Below are positions 23,816-33,320 of a stretch of DNA of 64,000 nucleotides, one piece after another. The stretch is from NCBI RefSeq assembly GCF_018449515.1, contig NZ_JAAVUQ010000004.1:62001-126000 (forward strand), given 5' to 3'. The stretch is from Caballeronia sp. dw_19 (GTDB taxonomy: Bacteria > Pseudomonadota > Gammaproteobacteria > Burkholderiales > Burkholderiaceae). The translations under genes and the position numbers were made by a program. A model generated the notes under the pieces. It was given only the letters and a program-made list of their open reading frames with translations. It was not told the DNA's origin and did not search any database. Position 1 is the first letter of the stretch; every line of letters starts with the position of its first letter.

Positions 23816-25660
23816 ATGCTGAACGATCCAAGCAAGATAGGTTTGGGCGATGTCGATGCATACGCCGAAACACTTGTGCGCGACTGGCACGCACCGGGGG
23901 TCGGCGTAAGCATTGTCAGAAACGATGAGGTATTGCTAGCGCGGGGCTACGGCCATCGCGACGCTGCGAATGCGCTGCCGTTTACCGCCTCGACGCTGTT
24001 TCCGATTGCGTCGAACACGAAACTGTTCACCGCGATCGCCGCAGGGTTGCTGGTCGAACGTGGAGTGCTTACCTTCGATGAGCCGATTCGCAATGCAGTT
24101 CCCAGTCTGCTATTTTACGATCAATCACTCGACGCCGCTGTCACGTTACGCGACATGCTCGGGCACAAAACCGGCGTGCCTCGCTATGACATGATCTGGT
24201 ACGGATCGGACTATTCGACAAAGGACCTCTTTGAGCGTGTCCGGTTCATGAAGCCGATCGCTCCGCTGCGATCGCGAATCATCTACAACAACATGATGTA
24301 CGAGGCGGTTGGCCACATCATCGAGTTGATAAGCGGAAAGCCGTGGCATCAGTTCGTCAAGGATGAGATTTTGACGCCGCTTGGGATGCACCGGACCTTG
24401 TTCACGTACGGGGAAGCTAAAACAGATCACCAAGGGGACTACGCGATACCTTTCTCCGAACGACGCGAAAGCGATGAATTTTGGCAAGTACCTGCTCCGA
24501 AAGACGATGAATGCAGTCCAGCGGGCAGCATTGTCGCGAGCCTGGGTGACATCGCACGGTGGTCGATCATGCTGATGAACGACGGCCTGATCGACGGCAA
24601 GCAACTCATCCCTGCGAGTGTTCTAAACGCGACGCTCGCTCCCGGCTTGCCGTGGCCAAACGAAATGAACGATGTTCTAGGCTTCGAGTGCGATCTCAAT
24701 GGCATTTATGGCATGGGGAGGATGACAGCGGTGTTTCGCGGGCATCTATTGACAAGCCATGGCGGTGCCTTGCGCGCGTTCCATTCGCAGGTGTCATATT
24801 TGCCGAAAGAGAAGATCGGCATCTCCGTATTCGTGATCGGCGACCATTGCGCAGCGCTCAGCAATGCGATCGGTTTTGACCTCTATAGTCGCGCGCTTGG
24901 TCTCGACGCGACCGACTGGACGGCGCGCCTGTACGAGTTTGGCGTAAAGGAGAAGAACACGATGCGCAAGGCGCGGGAACGCTCGGTGCCGCGAGGAGTT
25001 CCAGATACGCGCCCATCACACGACTTGGGAGATTATGTCGGCTCATACGAGCACCCTGCATACGGACAGCTGCATATCACGACTGACGGCACACAACTTC
25101 GATTCGGTTTTCGCCATATCAACCAGCCCCTGAATCACTTCCATTACGACCGTTTCGACACCCCAGTTGACGAGGCAGACGGCGCATGGTCGGTTTTATT
25201 CCTTACTAGCGCCCTGGGCGACATCGATCGTGCGGCGATGCGTCTTGATGAGGCCGAGGCCGTGTTTGTTCGTCGGCCGATACGTCCTGATGCGGAGTTG
25301 CTTGCAAAACTAGTCGGTACCTATGAGACACCTTTCGGCGTAAAGATCGGCATCAAATTAAGTCGTGACGGCGACATCTTGTTATGCAGTCCGGGCGAAC
25401 CTGCAAACGTACTCGAAACATTTGTAGGCATGCAATTTCGCAGCAGCGCGTTTCCCGACATCACGTTCGAATTTGTCCTTGAGGAGGGTCGCGTGATAGC
25501 GCTTCGTCACTGGGATTCGCATGCGGAAATTGAATGGAAGCGTACTAACAATGCTGTACCCTGCCGCTTTAAACATGTTGCATGTTCCGCTACACCAAAA
25601 TTTATTCTGAAGGACTTGTTGCTGAGAGATAGGCGAAGGATTGCAAAGGTCGTTTGCTGA
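23816..25660 (+). CDS. Large serine hydrolase (beta-lactamase domain plus two VGTY-type domains)
   Basis: This 614-aa protein has an N-terminal beta-lactamase/DD-peptidase domain with S66-N-T-K69, Y157-N-N and an SHGG motif near residue 316. Two repeated C-terminal beta domains follow: GDYVGSYEHPAYGQLHITTD (~403-422) and LVGTYETPFGVKIGI (~500-514). No signal peptide is evident at the chosen ATG, which has AAGGAAG upstream. An in-frame upstream extension looks non-coding. It lies 278 bp downstream of the BlaI/BlaR1-like pair on the same strand, making it the likely target. Substrate unknown; not necessarily a beta-lactamase. Confidence 0.87.
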   Translation: MLNDPSKIGLGDVDAYAETLVRDWHAPGVGVSIVRNDEVLLARGYGHRDAANALPFTASTLFPIASNTKLFTAIAAGLLVERGVLTFDEPIRNAVPSLLFYDQSLDAAVTLRDMLGHKTGVPRYDMIWYGSDYSTKDLFERVRFMKPIAPLRSRIIYNNMMYEAVGHIIELISGKPWHQFVKDEILTPLGMHRTLFTYGEAKTDHQGDYAIPFSERRESDEFWQVPAPKDDECSPAGSIVASLGDIARWSIMLMNDGLIDGKQLIPASVLNATLAPGLPWPNEMNDVLGFECDLNGIYGMGRMTAVFRGHLLTSHGGALRAFHSQVSYLPKEKIGISVFVIGDHCAALSNAIGFDLYSRALGLDATDWTARLYEFGVKEKNTMRKARERSVPRGVPDTRPSHDLGDYVGSYEHPAYGQLHITTDGTQLRFGFRHINQPLNHFHYDRFDTPVDEADGAWSVLFLTSALGDIDRAAMRLDEAEAVFVRRPIRPDAELLAKLVGTYETPFGVKIGIKLSRDGDILLCSPGEPANVLETFVGMQFRSSAFPDITFEFVLEEGRVIALRHWDSHAEIEWKRTNNAVPCRFKHVACSATPKFILKDLLLRDRRRIAKVVC

Positions 25661-25799
25661 CGGTTCGCAACATTGGTCTGACTGTTCGCTCCTGGCCGCT
25701 GTCTGCCTGACGCGATCGGAGGCACCCCACCCTGAAAATCGCTTCACGCTATCCAAAGCCAGAAATCTAGTTCGTGGGTTTGGCACACTGGCCGATGCA

Positions 25800-26537
25800 T
25801 CATGGGCCCGTGATGTCGCGCAATTGAACAGCGGCTAGCGGCGTCTCAAGAATTTCATCGTCAATCTTCTCGACTCGATAAGCAGTCGAACCGGGTGCCC
25901 AAGAAACCACCTTCTCGATCTCGCGATCCGCAAAAAGAACAGCAGCGCGATCGTCGATAGCCACGGTCCGCGGCATCCTTCCAAGGCGCATTTCCGACAG
26001 AAAATTAACGCGTCGCTCTGGAATATTGATGTTGCTGTAATGGGCTGCGCAAGCTCCTGGAATCAGGCCCAAACCGCGCTGCAAACCATAATTCCCCTGT
26101 TCAAACGGCCCACCTAAGCCCGTCTCAAACCAACACATGGCGCCTGCGCTCATACCGGCGAGGAGAATACCTTGGTCCCACGCTTCGGAAAGAGTGCTAT
26201 CCAACCTCCACTCGCGCCAAACCGCCAGCGCCGACCGGAGATGTCCACCACCAACGAATATTGCGTCTTGACTCAAAAGCCGATGCTTATAGTCAGTGTA
26301 GGGAATTACGTTGGAACCCCATCCGTTGAAGAACGAGAGATTTGACGTTTCGAAGCCTAGCGCTCCATAGGCGGCATGGAACTTGTCGATTTGTGCGGCG
26401 TTATCTCCGCTAGGAGTTGGAATAAAACAGATTCGCGGGCGGGACTTTCCCAACAACTCTTGTATATAGGCGTCGATGGGTGACGGCTCCTTTTCAGTCG
26501 TAAATCCGCCGCCGCCAATTGCAAGAATCCGTCGCAT
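25800..26537 (-). CDS. Peptidase E (S51 family) dipeptidase-like protein
   Basis: This 245-aa protein is S51-like: RILAIGGGGF at the N-terminus, IFVGGGHLRSALAVWRE (~93-109), nucleophile S130 in LLAGMSAGAMCWFE (~126-139) and PGACAAHYSN (~160-169) with a likely catalytic His166. Family members cleave Asp-Xaa dipeptides or act on cyanophycin fragments; the family also contains proteins of unknown role. It converges on the large serine hydrolase and has no operon partner. Confidence 0.86.
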   Translation of the reverse strand: MRRILAIGGGGFTTEKEPSPIDAYIQELLGKSRPRICFIPTPSGDNAAQIDKFHAAYGALGFETSNLSFFNGWGSNVIPYTDYKHRLLSQDAIFVGGGHLRSALAVWREWRLDSTLSEAWDQGILLAGMSAGAMCWFETGLGGPFEQGNYGLQRGLGLIPGACAAHYSNINIPERRVNFLSEMRLGRMPRTVAIDDRAAVLFADREIEKVVSWAPGSTAYRVEKIDDEILETPLAAVQLRDITGP

Positions 26538-26634
26538 TTATCCTCACTTCCTATGGAAAGGTGCTCGCATTCTTGACGATCTACGAGCCAAAGTCGATTG
26601 GCGGTTTTTGGCCGAACCGAGTCCGACAGGTTCC

Positions 26635-27204
26635 TCAGTCGTCTAGCTCAATGCGGTAGCGAAGAGACTCAGCGAGCCCATAGGCCGCCGTCTTTCTGAA
26701 GCGCTCCATCAAGACACCGTTGCAGGCTGCGATAACCCTTTGCGAGGCTATGTTTTCGGGATCAACTGTTAACTCGACATAGGGCAAACCCTGTCGCTTC
26801 GCTTCGCCCAGCATCAAATTGAGCGCCTGCCGTGCGTAGCCGTGGCCTCTCTTCCACGGCACGACCGAGAAACCGATATGTCCGAGTACATACGGCGGCA
26901 GTTCGGCGGTTCCGGCCTGCCAACGAAATCCGATCGCGCCGCAAACTTCGCCGTCCCAAACCCATCGGACAACGCTTGGCAGGCGGGCGACAGTCGAGCC
27001 ATCAGGCAAAGGAATCGGGCCGCCCGATGCAGTCGGGTCATCCAGGCCGTCGACAAACGCCTCCGCGTTCACTCCGATAGCGTGCAATTGTTCGCGTGCA
27101 GCGACCTCTTTACGAACGTTGTCAGGTGACCAACCCGCCTCAAGGGCAGAAATGTAGCTCGGCAGCAATGCAGTCGTAGGTCTCAATAGTTCAATTGCGT
27201 GCAT
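26635..27204 (-). CDS. GNAT-family N-acetyltransferase
   Basis: This 189-aa protein has a GNAT core: GAIGFRWQAGT (~90-100), motif A HIGFSVVPWKRGHGYARQAL (~109-128), and LTVDPENIASQRVIAACNG (~145-163), the pattern of RimJ/RimL-type and related acetyltransferases. The ATG at 27,204 is preferred over an upstream TTG. No ribosome site is clear. The acceptor is unknown. Confidence 0.87.
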   Translation of the reverse strand: MHAIELLRPTTALLPSYISALEAGWSPDNVRKEVAAREQLHAIGVNAEAFVDGLDDPTASGGPIPLPDGSTVARLPSVVRWVWDGEVCGAIGFRWQAGTAELPPYVLGHIGFSVVPWKRGHGYARQALNLMLGEAKRQGLPYVELTVDPENIASQRVIAACNGVLMERFRKTAAYGLAESLRYRIELDD

Positions 27205-27464
27205 TTTTTGTTCGGTGCGCGTAGGGAGCAATGATTGTCAACAGTTTAAGCCGCGCCATTGAATGTCTCAAAATGGCCGGTTAGCGCCTCGTGCAACCAG
27301 CATATGCGGCCCGAACTTCACAAAGCTGCAACCAGCAGTACGCGACCCGAAGCGGTCCCATGAGCAGACAGAAAGCAGTCGTTCGGTGCGTGGGGCAAAT
27401 GATTGAGGTCCGGAGGAACTGATGCAATCATGATGCTCGGGAGCACCGCTCGCCTTCGGGAAAA

Positions 27465-27869
27465 ATGGAAATGATTTCACACGTTTTTGTGGGCGTTACC
27501 GACTTTGATCGTGCCTTCAGGTTTTACTCGGCAGTTATGGAAGATCTGCGGCTCGAGTTGAAGTTCTGCGAGAGAGACAGACCATGGGCAGGCTGGATGG
27601 CAGCGTCCGCACCCCGTCCGCTGTTCCTGATAGGCCGGCCATACGACGGCAATCCGGCTCATTGTGGAAACGGCCAGATGATTGCGCTGCTAGCCCCTGA
27701 CCGTGGAGCAGTTGCTAGTGCGCACGCCAGCGCTCTGGCGACTGGGGGCTCATGTGAAGGGGCACCTGGCCTGAGACCCCAATATCACTCTCACTACTAC
27801 GGTGCATACTTTCGAGACCCTGACGGAAACAAGATTTGCGTTTGCTGTCACGACCCGGTGTCGGCGTAG
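27465..27869 (+). CDS. VOC-superfamily (glyoxalase/bleomycin-resistance fold) protein
   Basis: This 134-aa protein shows the paired beta-alpha-beta-beta-beta fold: ISHVFVGVTDFDRAFRFYSA (~4-23), LFLIGRPYDG (~52-61), HYYGAYFRDPDGNKICVCCH (~109-128). The metal ligands typical of VOC enzymes (His6, a central His/Glu, Glu near the end) are only partly present: the last motif reads NKICVCC rather than NxxE. GGGAA lies just upstream of the ATG. It may be a small-molecule binding or modifying protein; substrate unknown. Confidence 0.82.
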   Translation: MEMISHVFVGVTDFDRAFRFYSAVMEDLRLELKFCERDRPWAGWMAASAPRPLFLIGRPYDGNPAHCGNGQMIALLAPDRGAVASAHASALATGGSCEGAPGLRPQYHSHYYGAYFRDPDGNKICVCCHDPVSA

Positions 27870-28259
27870 CAAGGACACTCGATTCCTAAACACTCAACAC
27901 TCATTTCGTCAACTGGCGTCACGCCGCTGCCCGCAACAATGGCTCACTGTTGCACGTCGACTGATTGTGGGCAATCCCGAAGGGCCGATGTGGCCGGACC
28001 CGGAAGTACGCGGTCGACCCGACTAGCACGGGACTTGATCGAATGCCGAACTTCCCTGGCCGACCCAGTGCGGCCTTCCGCGGGCGCGGGGTTGACCGCC
28101 GGAAACCGGAGGTTCAGTCCCATTGCCGACTGGTGTTACTGCCGACTTGTCACGGGTTTCGCTGAAGTGCAGATATTGGCCCGATCCACCAAAGAAGCGA
28201 ATTCAACCAAGGATGAGTTGCACCACTTCTTTATGCCGGACCAGCCGCCCGGCATGCGG
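27870..28259. other. Non-coding spacer between converging genes
   Basis: These 390 bp show no supported gene. They contain a TGGCCGGACCCGGAAGT segment near 27,991 related to the spacer motif of the 44-bp repeats. No intrinsic terminator was recognised. Confidence 0.5.
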
Positions 28260-29414
28260 CTAGCGTGCAGAGAACATCTCCACCACGCTTTGAGGAGCGC
28301 CGTTGCCGAAGAAGCGCCGATGATTCTGAGCCGTCTGATCAGCGAAGGTGGCGCTGCGAGGAAAGAGCGCCCGTTCATACGTCGCCAGCGCGGACTCTAT
28401 GTCGCCAGGATGGTCGCGCAGCGCTTGGCCGAGTTCGGCGCCATCAAAAATAGCGAGATTGGCTCCCTCGCCCGCGAACGGCGACATCAGATGAGCAGCA
28501 TCGCCCACGAGAGTAACGCCGGAAACGCGTTCCCAACGGTGGTCGACCGGCAGGGCATGAATGGGCCTCACGACGGGCGCAGTGTCGCTATCGGTGATCA
28601 ATGCCCGGAGTTGGGTGGCCCAACCCTCGAACTCATTTGCGAGGTGTTTCAATGCGGTCGCGGGCTGACTGAAGTCGATGGCGCCGATCCACGCTTCAGA
28701 CCTGTTCAACGCGACGTAGGTGTGCAGCGTGCCGTTCGCGTAACGGTGCGCCAGAATGCCTTTGCCCGGCTCGACCGCCATCAGCGTGCCGCTGCCGATT
28801 GCCTTCGCGCTGGCTGCGTGTCGGATATCGCCGTCAAAGAGACTGATCTCCACGAAGGTCGTGCCGATGTACGCTGGCTTTGCAGTAGAAACAAGCGGAC
28901 GAACTCTTGACCAGGCTCCGTCGGCCCCAACCAGCAGATCTGTTGTCGTCGAGCCGTCGGCAAATACCAGGTGGTGCTGCCCGCCGGCGAGGCGGTTCGC
29001 CTGTGCGAGCTTGCAGCCCCACCGGATGGCGTCTGCAGGCAGGGACTCGATCAAGAGACGACGCAGCGCGCCCCGGTCGACCTCAGGCTTGGTTGTACTA
29101 CCCGAGCCGGGCTTGTCGAGCAGGACGTCGCCGTGTCTGTTGACGACACGCTTGGCATCTTCGCCTGGGAGTGCGAGGCAGAGGAACTCCTCGTGCAGAC
29201 CAGCGGCCTTCAGCCCAATCTGGCCGTTGTATTCGTGGATGTCCAGCAAGCCGCCCTGCGCTCGCGCATCGGGCGATGCTTCGGCTTCGTAGATTGTCGC
29301 GGGGATGCCGTTCACGTGCAGGACACGTGCCAGCGTCAATCCGCCAAGTCCGGCGCCGATGATGGCGATGCGGGGATGAATCGAAGGATACAAGGAGTCG
29401 AGGTGGCTTTTCAT
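28260..29414 (-). CDS. FAD-dependent monooxygenase, TetX-like
   Basis: This 384-aa group A flavoprotein monooxygenase has the dinucleotide motif GAGLGG (20-25), [20 protein letters not shown] (~54-73), the DG motif [13 protein letters not shown] (160-172) and the second FAD motif [14 protein letters not shown] (304-317). The GGxLD/H-x-x-x-GQ and DLALP-like segments resemble the TetX tetracycline-modifying branch rather than phenol or salicylate hydroxylases. Similarity in fold and motifs does not show that it acts on tetracyclines; substrates in this branch vary. It stands alone at the right end of the accessory region. Confidence 0.85.
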   Translation of the reverse strand: MKSHLDSLYPSIHPRIAIIGAGLGGLTLARVLHVNGIPATIYEAEASPDARAQGGLLDIHEYNGQIGLKAAGLHEEFLCLALPGEDAKRVVNRHGDVLLDKPGSGSTTKPEVDRGALRRLLIESLPADAIRWGCKLAQANRLAGGQHHLVFADGSTTTDLLVGADGAWSRVRPLVSTAKPAYIGTTFVEISLFDGDIRHAASAKAIGSGTLMAVEPGKGILAHRYANGTLHTYVALNRSEAWIGAIDFSQPATALKHLANEFEGWATQLRALITDSDTAPVVRPIHALPVDHRWERVSGVTLVGDAAHLMSPFAGEGANLAIFDGAELGQALRDHPGDIESALATYERALFPRSATFADQTAQNHRRFFGNGAPQSVVEMFSAR

Positions 29415-29903
29415 GGCGCGTTCCGGTAACTACGAACATGCGCACGGGCGCGCGAGAGTTCATAGGAAGTCCGACATATGTCGGGGGAAACGCTGGCCAA
29501 CCTTGCTTGAAGAAGCTTGGGTGACGTGTACGCGGCTATCCGATAGCGAAGCTCAAGAGCAAAACAATCAGACGGCCGTTTTTCGCGGTATTCGAGCACG
29601 AATTGTCGCACGGGCTGTCGCCCCGGGCAATTCATGCGTCGTTAGGAACTGCGTTCCGGCCAACGGAACCACATGGCATTCATGTATGCAGTTCCGACCG
29701 ACGTGAAGAGGATGCCTGCCGGAAAGCGGCCGCTGGCGAATGGCCGCACGCAGCCTTCCACTACCACCGCAACCCAGGCCAATCTCCCCCCGGCGAGCCT
29801 AATAAATTCGCGTCATAAATCCGATAAGTCCAAGTTATTGATTATTAAAGAAGCGCAGTCTAATGAATTCGGTATCCCCAGCCTATCAAGGCGCGAAGGC
29901 CAC
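29415..29903. other. Non-coding junction between accessory region and right flagellar block
   Basis: These 489 bp contain several short open frames without ribosome sites or family resemblance. The stretch around 29,800-29,860 is AT-rich. No IS end, tRNA fragment or direct repeat matching the left junction (10,697-11,060) was seen. Confidence 0.5.
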
Positions 29904-30950
29904 CTATCCCGCCTTCAACAGCGCCACCACGCCCTGACGCGTCACGCGCCGCAACGCGGAACCAATCGCCGAGAACATCTGGAAATCGCCGCTACGCGCA
30001 AGCATCGAGCTAAAGGCCGGCACAGCCTCCCGCGCGGCCATGTCTGCCCGGGCCCCGTCCCGAATCGCATCGCTGGCGCTGTCGAACACCTCGCGTACCG
30101 CAGTGTGGGCTGCCGTAACCTGGTCGAGTGCCTGCACCACACGGCGCAGCGTCGCGCGCTGCGCCATCGGGTCGGCGACGCTCCACTTCCGCGGCTCGAC
30201 GGCGCCCGCCAACGCTTCGGCAACAGCTCTGCTGGGCTGTCCCCCGGGAAAGCGACTGCCACCGCCCCGGATCATCAAATGGTCGCGCAAGCCGGGCCAA
30301 TTGTATTCGGCGGTCGAGAACACCAGCGCGCCGCCTTTATCGAGCGATGCGCGAATGCCGGCCGGCGCAAGCGTGCGATCGAGCTGGTAGACCGTGGTGG
30401 CCGTGTCGTGACGGCCGGCGCTGATCGCCAGAGACACCGGCGGCTTGCCTGATCCCTTGGGATAAAAGTTAAGCGTTTCCGCGTTTTCGGTCTGCAGCAG
30501 CGAGCGCAGCTCGAACCCGCGAATCCGGAAAAACTGGGGCGCCGCGCCGTCCTCGTGAAATGCGAGGTCGCTTCCCAGCGTGCCGCCCGTCGCGGCATGC
30601 CGCCCACTCCAGTGCACGTTAACGCGGTTTAAGCCTTGGTCGACTTCCATGCGGCTCGCCGGCCGGCCGGCCAGACTGCTGGCCAAGGCCCCCTTCAGAT
30701 CGAGCAACTGCTGCCCGGCTTTATCGAGGAACGCCAGTGAACGTTGGGAGCCGGTGACCTGCTGGTTCAGGCGCGTCTGACTAACCGCGAATGCGATCCG
30801 CGAGGCACTTGCAACGTTGGACGAAGGCGCGGGCCCGGACGCGGTCTTTGCGCCCAGGTGCGCGATCGCTGCGGTAGCGCCTACGCCGCCGCTTCCGACG
30901 GGCGCGCGTTCGCCCCGCACGATACTTGCCGAAGCGCCTTGCACATTCAT
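29904..30950 (-). CDS. Uncharacterised flagellar-locus protein downstream of flgL (LafW-position candidate)
   Basis: This 348-aa protein has no family I can name with confidence. The N-terminal ~45 residues are Ala/Gly/Ser-rich. A helical segment follows (FAVSQTRLNQQVTGSQRSLA, ~53-72), then a mixed central region (~100-230) and an Ala-rich helical C-terminus. There is no signal peptide or membrane helix, which fits export through the flagellar apparatus. GAGG precedes the ATG and the gene begins 13 bp after flgL on the same strand. In Flag-2/Laf loci the gene after flgL is lafW, a putative hook-associated protein, so this may be its counterpart. That is positional inference. Confidence 0.7.
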   Translation of the reverse strand: MNVQGASASIVRGERAPVGSGGVGATAAIAHLGAKTASGPAPSSNVASASRIAFAVSQTRLNQQVTGSQRSLAFLDKAGQQLLDLKGALASSLAGRPASRMEVDQGLNRVNVHWSGRHAATGGTLGSDLAFHEDGAAPQFFRIRGFELRSLLQTENAETLNFYPKGSGKPPVSLAISAGRHDTATTVYQLDRTLAPAGIRASLDKGGALVFSTAEYNWPGLRDHLMIRGGGSRFPGGQPSRAVAEALAGAVEPRKWSVADPMAQRATLRRVVQALDQVTAAHTAVREVFDSASDAIRDGARADMAAREAVPAFSSMLARSGDFQMFSAIGSALRRVTRQGVVALLKAG

Positions 30951-30963
30951 ATCGCGCCTCGCG

Positions 30964-31875
30964 TCACAGCAAGTCGAACAGCGACAATTGCGTCACCCGC
31001 TCGTACACTTTGTAGGTGCCTTGAATCGATGTCATATAGCCGTTGAGCGCTTCCATCGCCTCGGCGAAATCGACCTGCCCGACGATATACGTCGCCTCAT
31101 CATTGGAAACAAGCATCGCCGCGTGGTTCTCGTCCAGCAGGGACAACGTGTTCTGCGCGCTCCCGAGGCCCGAGATCTTCGCGCTGATCGACCCAATGCC
31201 CTCGTCCAGATCATCGAGACTTGCAACCAGGATGGCGCGCGTCGCAGGGTCGTTTGCATCAACGTTCGGATTACTGATTACCGTCACCGCTTCGTCGATC
31301 CGGTTCAGCAACCCGGCGAGATTTTCCACGCTGACATTGCCCGCCTGAGTCACGCCGTTGCCGATTACGACTTGCTGCTGAGCGGTGTTTCCGTCAAAGC
31401 GGTAGCGCGATCCCACCGGCGCTGCCGGATCGTAGACCATCGCCGGCGTCTCGGTGCGCGTGCCGGCGAACAGATAATGGCCGGCACTATCCCGGGCGTT
31501 AGCCGACTGAAAAAGATTGTCCTTCAACGTGCGCAGCGGACCCGCCATCGCGTTGAGATCGCTGGGGCTGTTACTCCCGTCAGCGGCCCGGAGCATCAGA
31601 TCGTGCCCTTCCATGACGTCCTTCAACATACCGTCCAGATGAATTTCATTCTGCTGCAGGCGGATCGACAGCGCACCGATGTTGCCGCGGTACTGCGACA
31701 GCATCGAACTGTCGCGTTCGAGCAGCGCGAGCCGCACCGTGCCGATAGGGTCGTCCGATGGCCGCAGAATCCGGTTGCCGCTTGAGGTTTGCGCCATCAG
31801 GTCCGCGATCTTTGAATTCGATGCGCGTAGCGTCGAGAGCATGTTGATGCCGAAATGATTGCTTGCAATACGCAT
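30964..31875 (-). CDS. flgL: Hook-filament junction protein FlgL (HAP3)
   Basis: This 303-aa protein has flagellin-like terminal helices: MRIASNHFGINMLSTLRASN at the N-terminus, SSGNRILRPSDDPIGTVRLA (~31-50), and a C-terminal ANGYMTSIQGTYK-like helix (ALNGYMTSIQGTYKVYERV). It joins the filament to FlgK. A strong GAGGAG site lies 6 bp before the ATG. It follows flgK by 11 bp. Confidence 0.94.
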   Translation of the reverse strand: MRIASNHFGINMLSTLRASNSKIADLMAQTSSGNRILRPSDDPIGTVRLALLERDSSMLSQYRGNIGALSIRLQQNEIHLDGMLKDVMEGHDLMLRAADGSNSPSDLNAMAGPLRTLKDNLFQSANARDSAGHYLFAGTRTETPAMVYDPAAPVGSRYRFDGNTAQQQVVIGNGVTQAGNVSVENLAGLLNRIDEAVTVISNPNVDANDPATRAILVASLDDLDEGIGSISAKISGLGSAQNTLSLLDENHAAMLVSNDEATYIVGQVDFAEAMEALNGYMTSIQGTYKVYERVTQLSLFDLL

Positions 31876-31886
31876 GGCCGCTCCTC

Positions 31887-33230
31887 TTAAAACATCGCCA
31901 GCGTGGCATCGAACAGTTCGTTCGCCACCGCGATGACCTTCATGTTGGCCTGATACATCTGCAGATACTCGGAGATGTTCACGGCCTCCTCATCCATGTT
32001 CACGCCGCTCACCGATAACCAGGCATCCTCAGCATAGTCACGAATGCTGGTGGCCGTGCCCAGCAGCGCCTCGTTCTGCTGGCTGGCGGAACCTACCTTG
32101 CCGATCAGCACCGTAAGGGCATCGCCTATCGACACCTCGCCAATGCCCGGTAACGTGATGTTGTCGCGGCGCAAGCCGATCAGCTTCAGCAGGTTGTCGC
32201 TGTTGCCCGGCTCATCGGGATTGCCCGAGAAACCAAGGTCTTGCTGAGTGAGGCCCACGCGCACGTTGAGCAGGCCCGTAGCCGGATCGAAGTCGAACAG
32301 TGCCTGGCCGGGCTGGCCGTTCATGCCGTAGCCGGCCGCCAGCGTGCCGTTAAAGCGCGTGGCGATTTCGCCCGCGAGGGTCTTGATAGACTCCATCTGC
32401 GGCAGCAGCGTCGTGTCGACGAAGTTCGCAATTGCGCCCAGCTCGCCCCCAAGCGTGCCGCCGGTCAGCGGATAGGCCGTGCCGGCCAACTTGAGCGAGA
32501 ACGAAAACGTCCCGTCGGCATGATTTTGCACGCTCATTGTGCCGACCTGCGACCCCGCGACCAGCGGCGGCCCACCGGCGATCGACACGTCGACCGCGCC
32601 GCTCGGCTGTTGCAAGGTGCGAATTTCGACGAGCCCGGCGAGCGCGTCGATTGCGCTATCGCGCTGGTCGATCAGCTCGGACGGCACGCTGCCGCTTGCA
32701 TACCCGTCGCCGATCTTCTGGTTCAGATCGGCGATGGTCCTGGATAGTCCGTTGACCTGGTCCACCGCCGCCACGCCATGCTGCCGCGCGGCGCCAAGTT
32801 GGCCGGAAAGCCTCTGCTGCAGATTGTTAAAGCCCTTGGCCAACGCATCCGCTGACGACAGGAACTGCTGGCGCAGCGGCCCCGAGGTCGGATCGGTGCT
32901 GACCTCCTGGAGTGCATTGAAGAACGCATCGAGCCCGGCCTTGACGCTGCCGTCGCCCGTGTCCATCACATTTTCCAGCTGGCTGAAATACGACGACGCG
33001 GTTTTATATTGTCCCAACGGCCCGTTCGCGGCCGACATCTGCTGCGTCTTGTAGTTGTCCGAAAAACGGAGCAGCGACTGCACGCCGACACCGCCCGTCG
33101 AATGCGCTGCCAGCAGCACGCCCTGGCGGGAATACCCGGGCGTTTTCAGGTTGGCGGTATTGCGGCCAGCCATGTTCAACGCCGCCTGCGCAGCGAGCGT
33201 GCCGGACAGGCCAATGTGGATGAGGCTCAT
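31887..33230 (-). CDS. flgK: Hook-associated protein FlgK (HAP1)
   Basis: This 447-aa protein carries the axial-protein N-terminus with GLSGTLAAQAALNMAGRNTA and the segment NLKTPGYSRQGVLLA (~27-41). Its C-terminal EEAVNISEYLQMYQANMKVI (~412-431) is typical of FlgK/FlgE. It is shorter than the ~550 aa of Salmonella FlgK. It is 90 bp downstream of flgJ. Confidence 0.94.
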   Translation of the reverse strand: MSLIHIGLSGTLAAQAALNMAGRNTANLKTPGYSRQGVLLAAHSTGGVGVQSLLRFSDNYKTQQMSAANGPLGQYKTASSYFSQLENVMDTGDGSVKAGLDAFFNALQEVSTDPTSGPLRQQFLSSADALAKGFNNLQQRLSGQLGAARQHGVAAVDQVNGLSRTIADLNQKIGDGYASGSVPSELIDQRDSAIDALAGLVEIRTLQQPSGAVDVSIAGGPPLVAGSQVGTMSVQNHADGTFSFSLKLAGTAYPLTGGTLGGELGAIANFVDTTLLPQMESIKTLAGEIATRFNGTLAAGYGMNGQPGQALFDFDPATGLLNVRVGLTQQDLGFSGNPDEPGNSDNLLKLIGLRRDNITLPGIGEVSIGDALTVLIGKVGSASQQNEALLGTATSIRDYAEDAWLSVSGVNMDEEAVNISEYLQMYQANMKVIAVANELFDATLAMF

Positions 33231-33320
33231 GTGCGTCTCGTCAGGTTAGGAAATCCAGGGGGAACGGGTATGCCGGGAGTGTCGGGTGTGTCTTTGCGCG
33301 GACGCGGCATGCAACGCCGG

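Noticed and set aside
27939..28910. A 323-codon plus-strand open frame overlapping the TetX-like gene
   Set aside because: It is antisense to the monooxygenase over most of its length, and the remainder is Arg-rich without motifs.
10697..29903. Mobile island with integrase or insertion sequence
   Set aside because: No integrase, transposase, tRNA fragment or boundary direct repeat was found, so only an accessory region of unknown origin is claimed.
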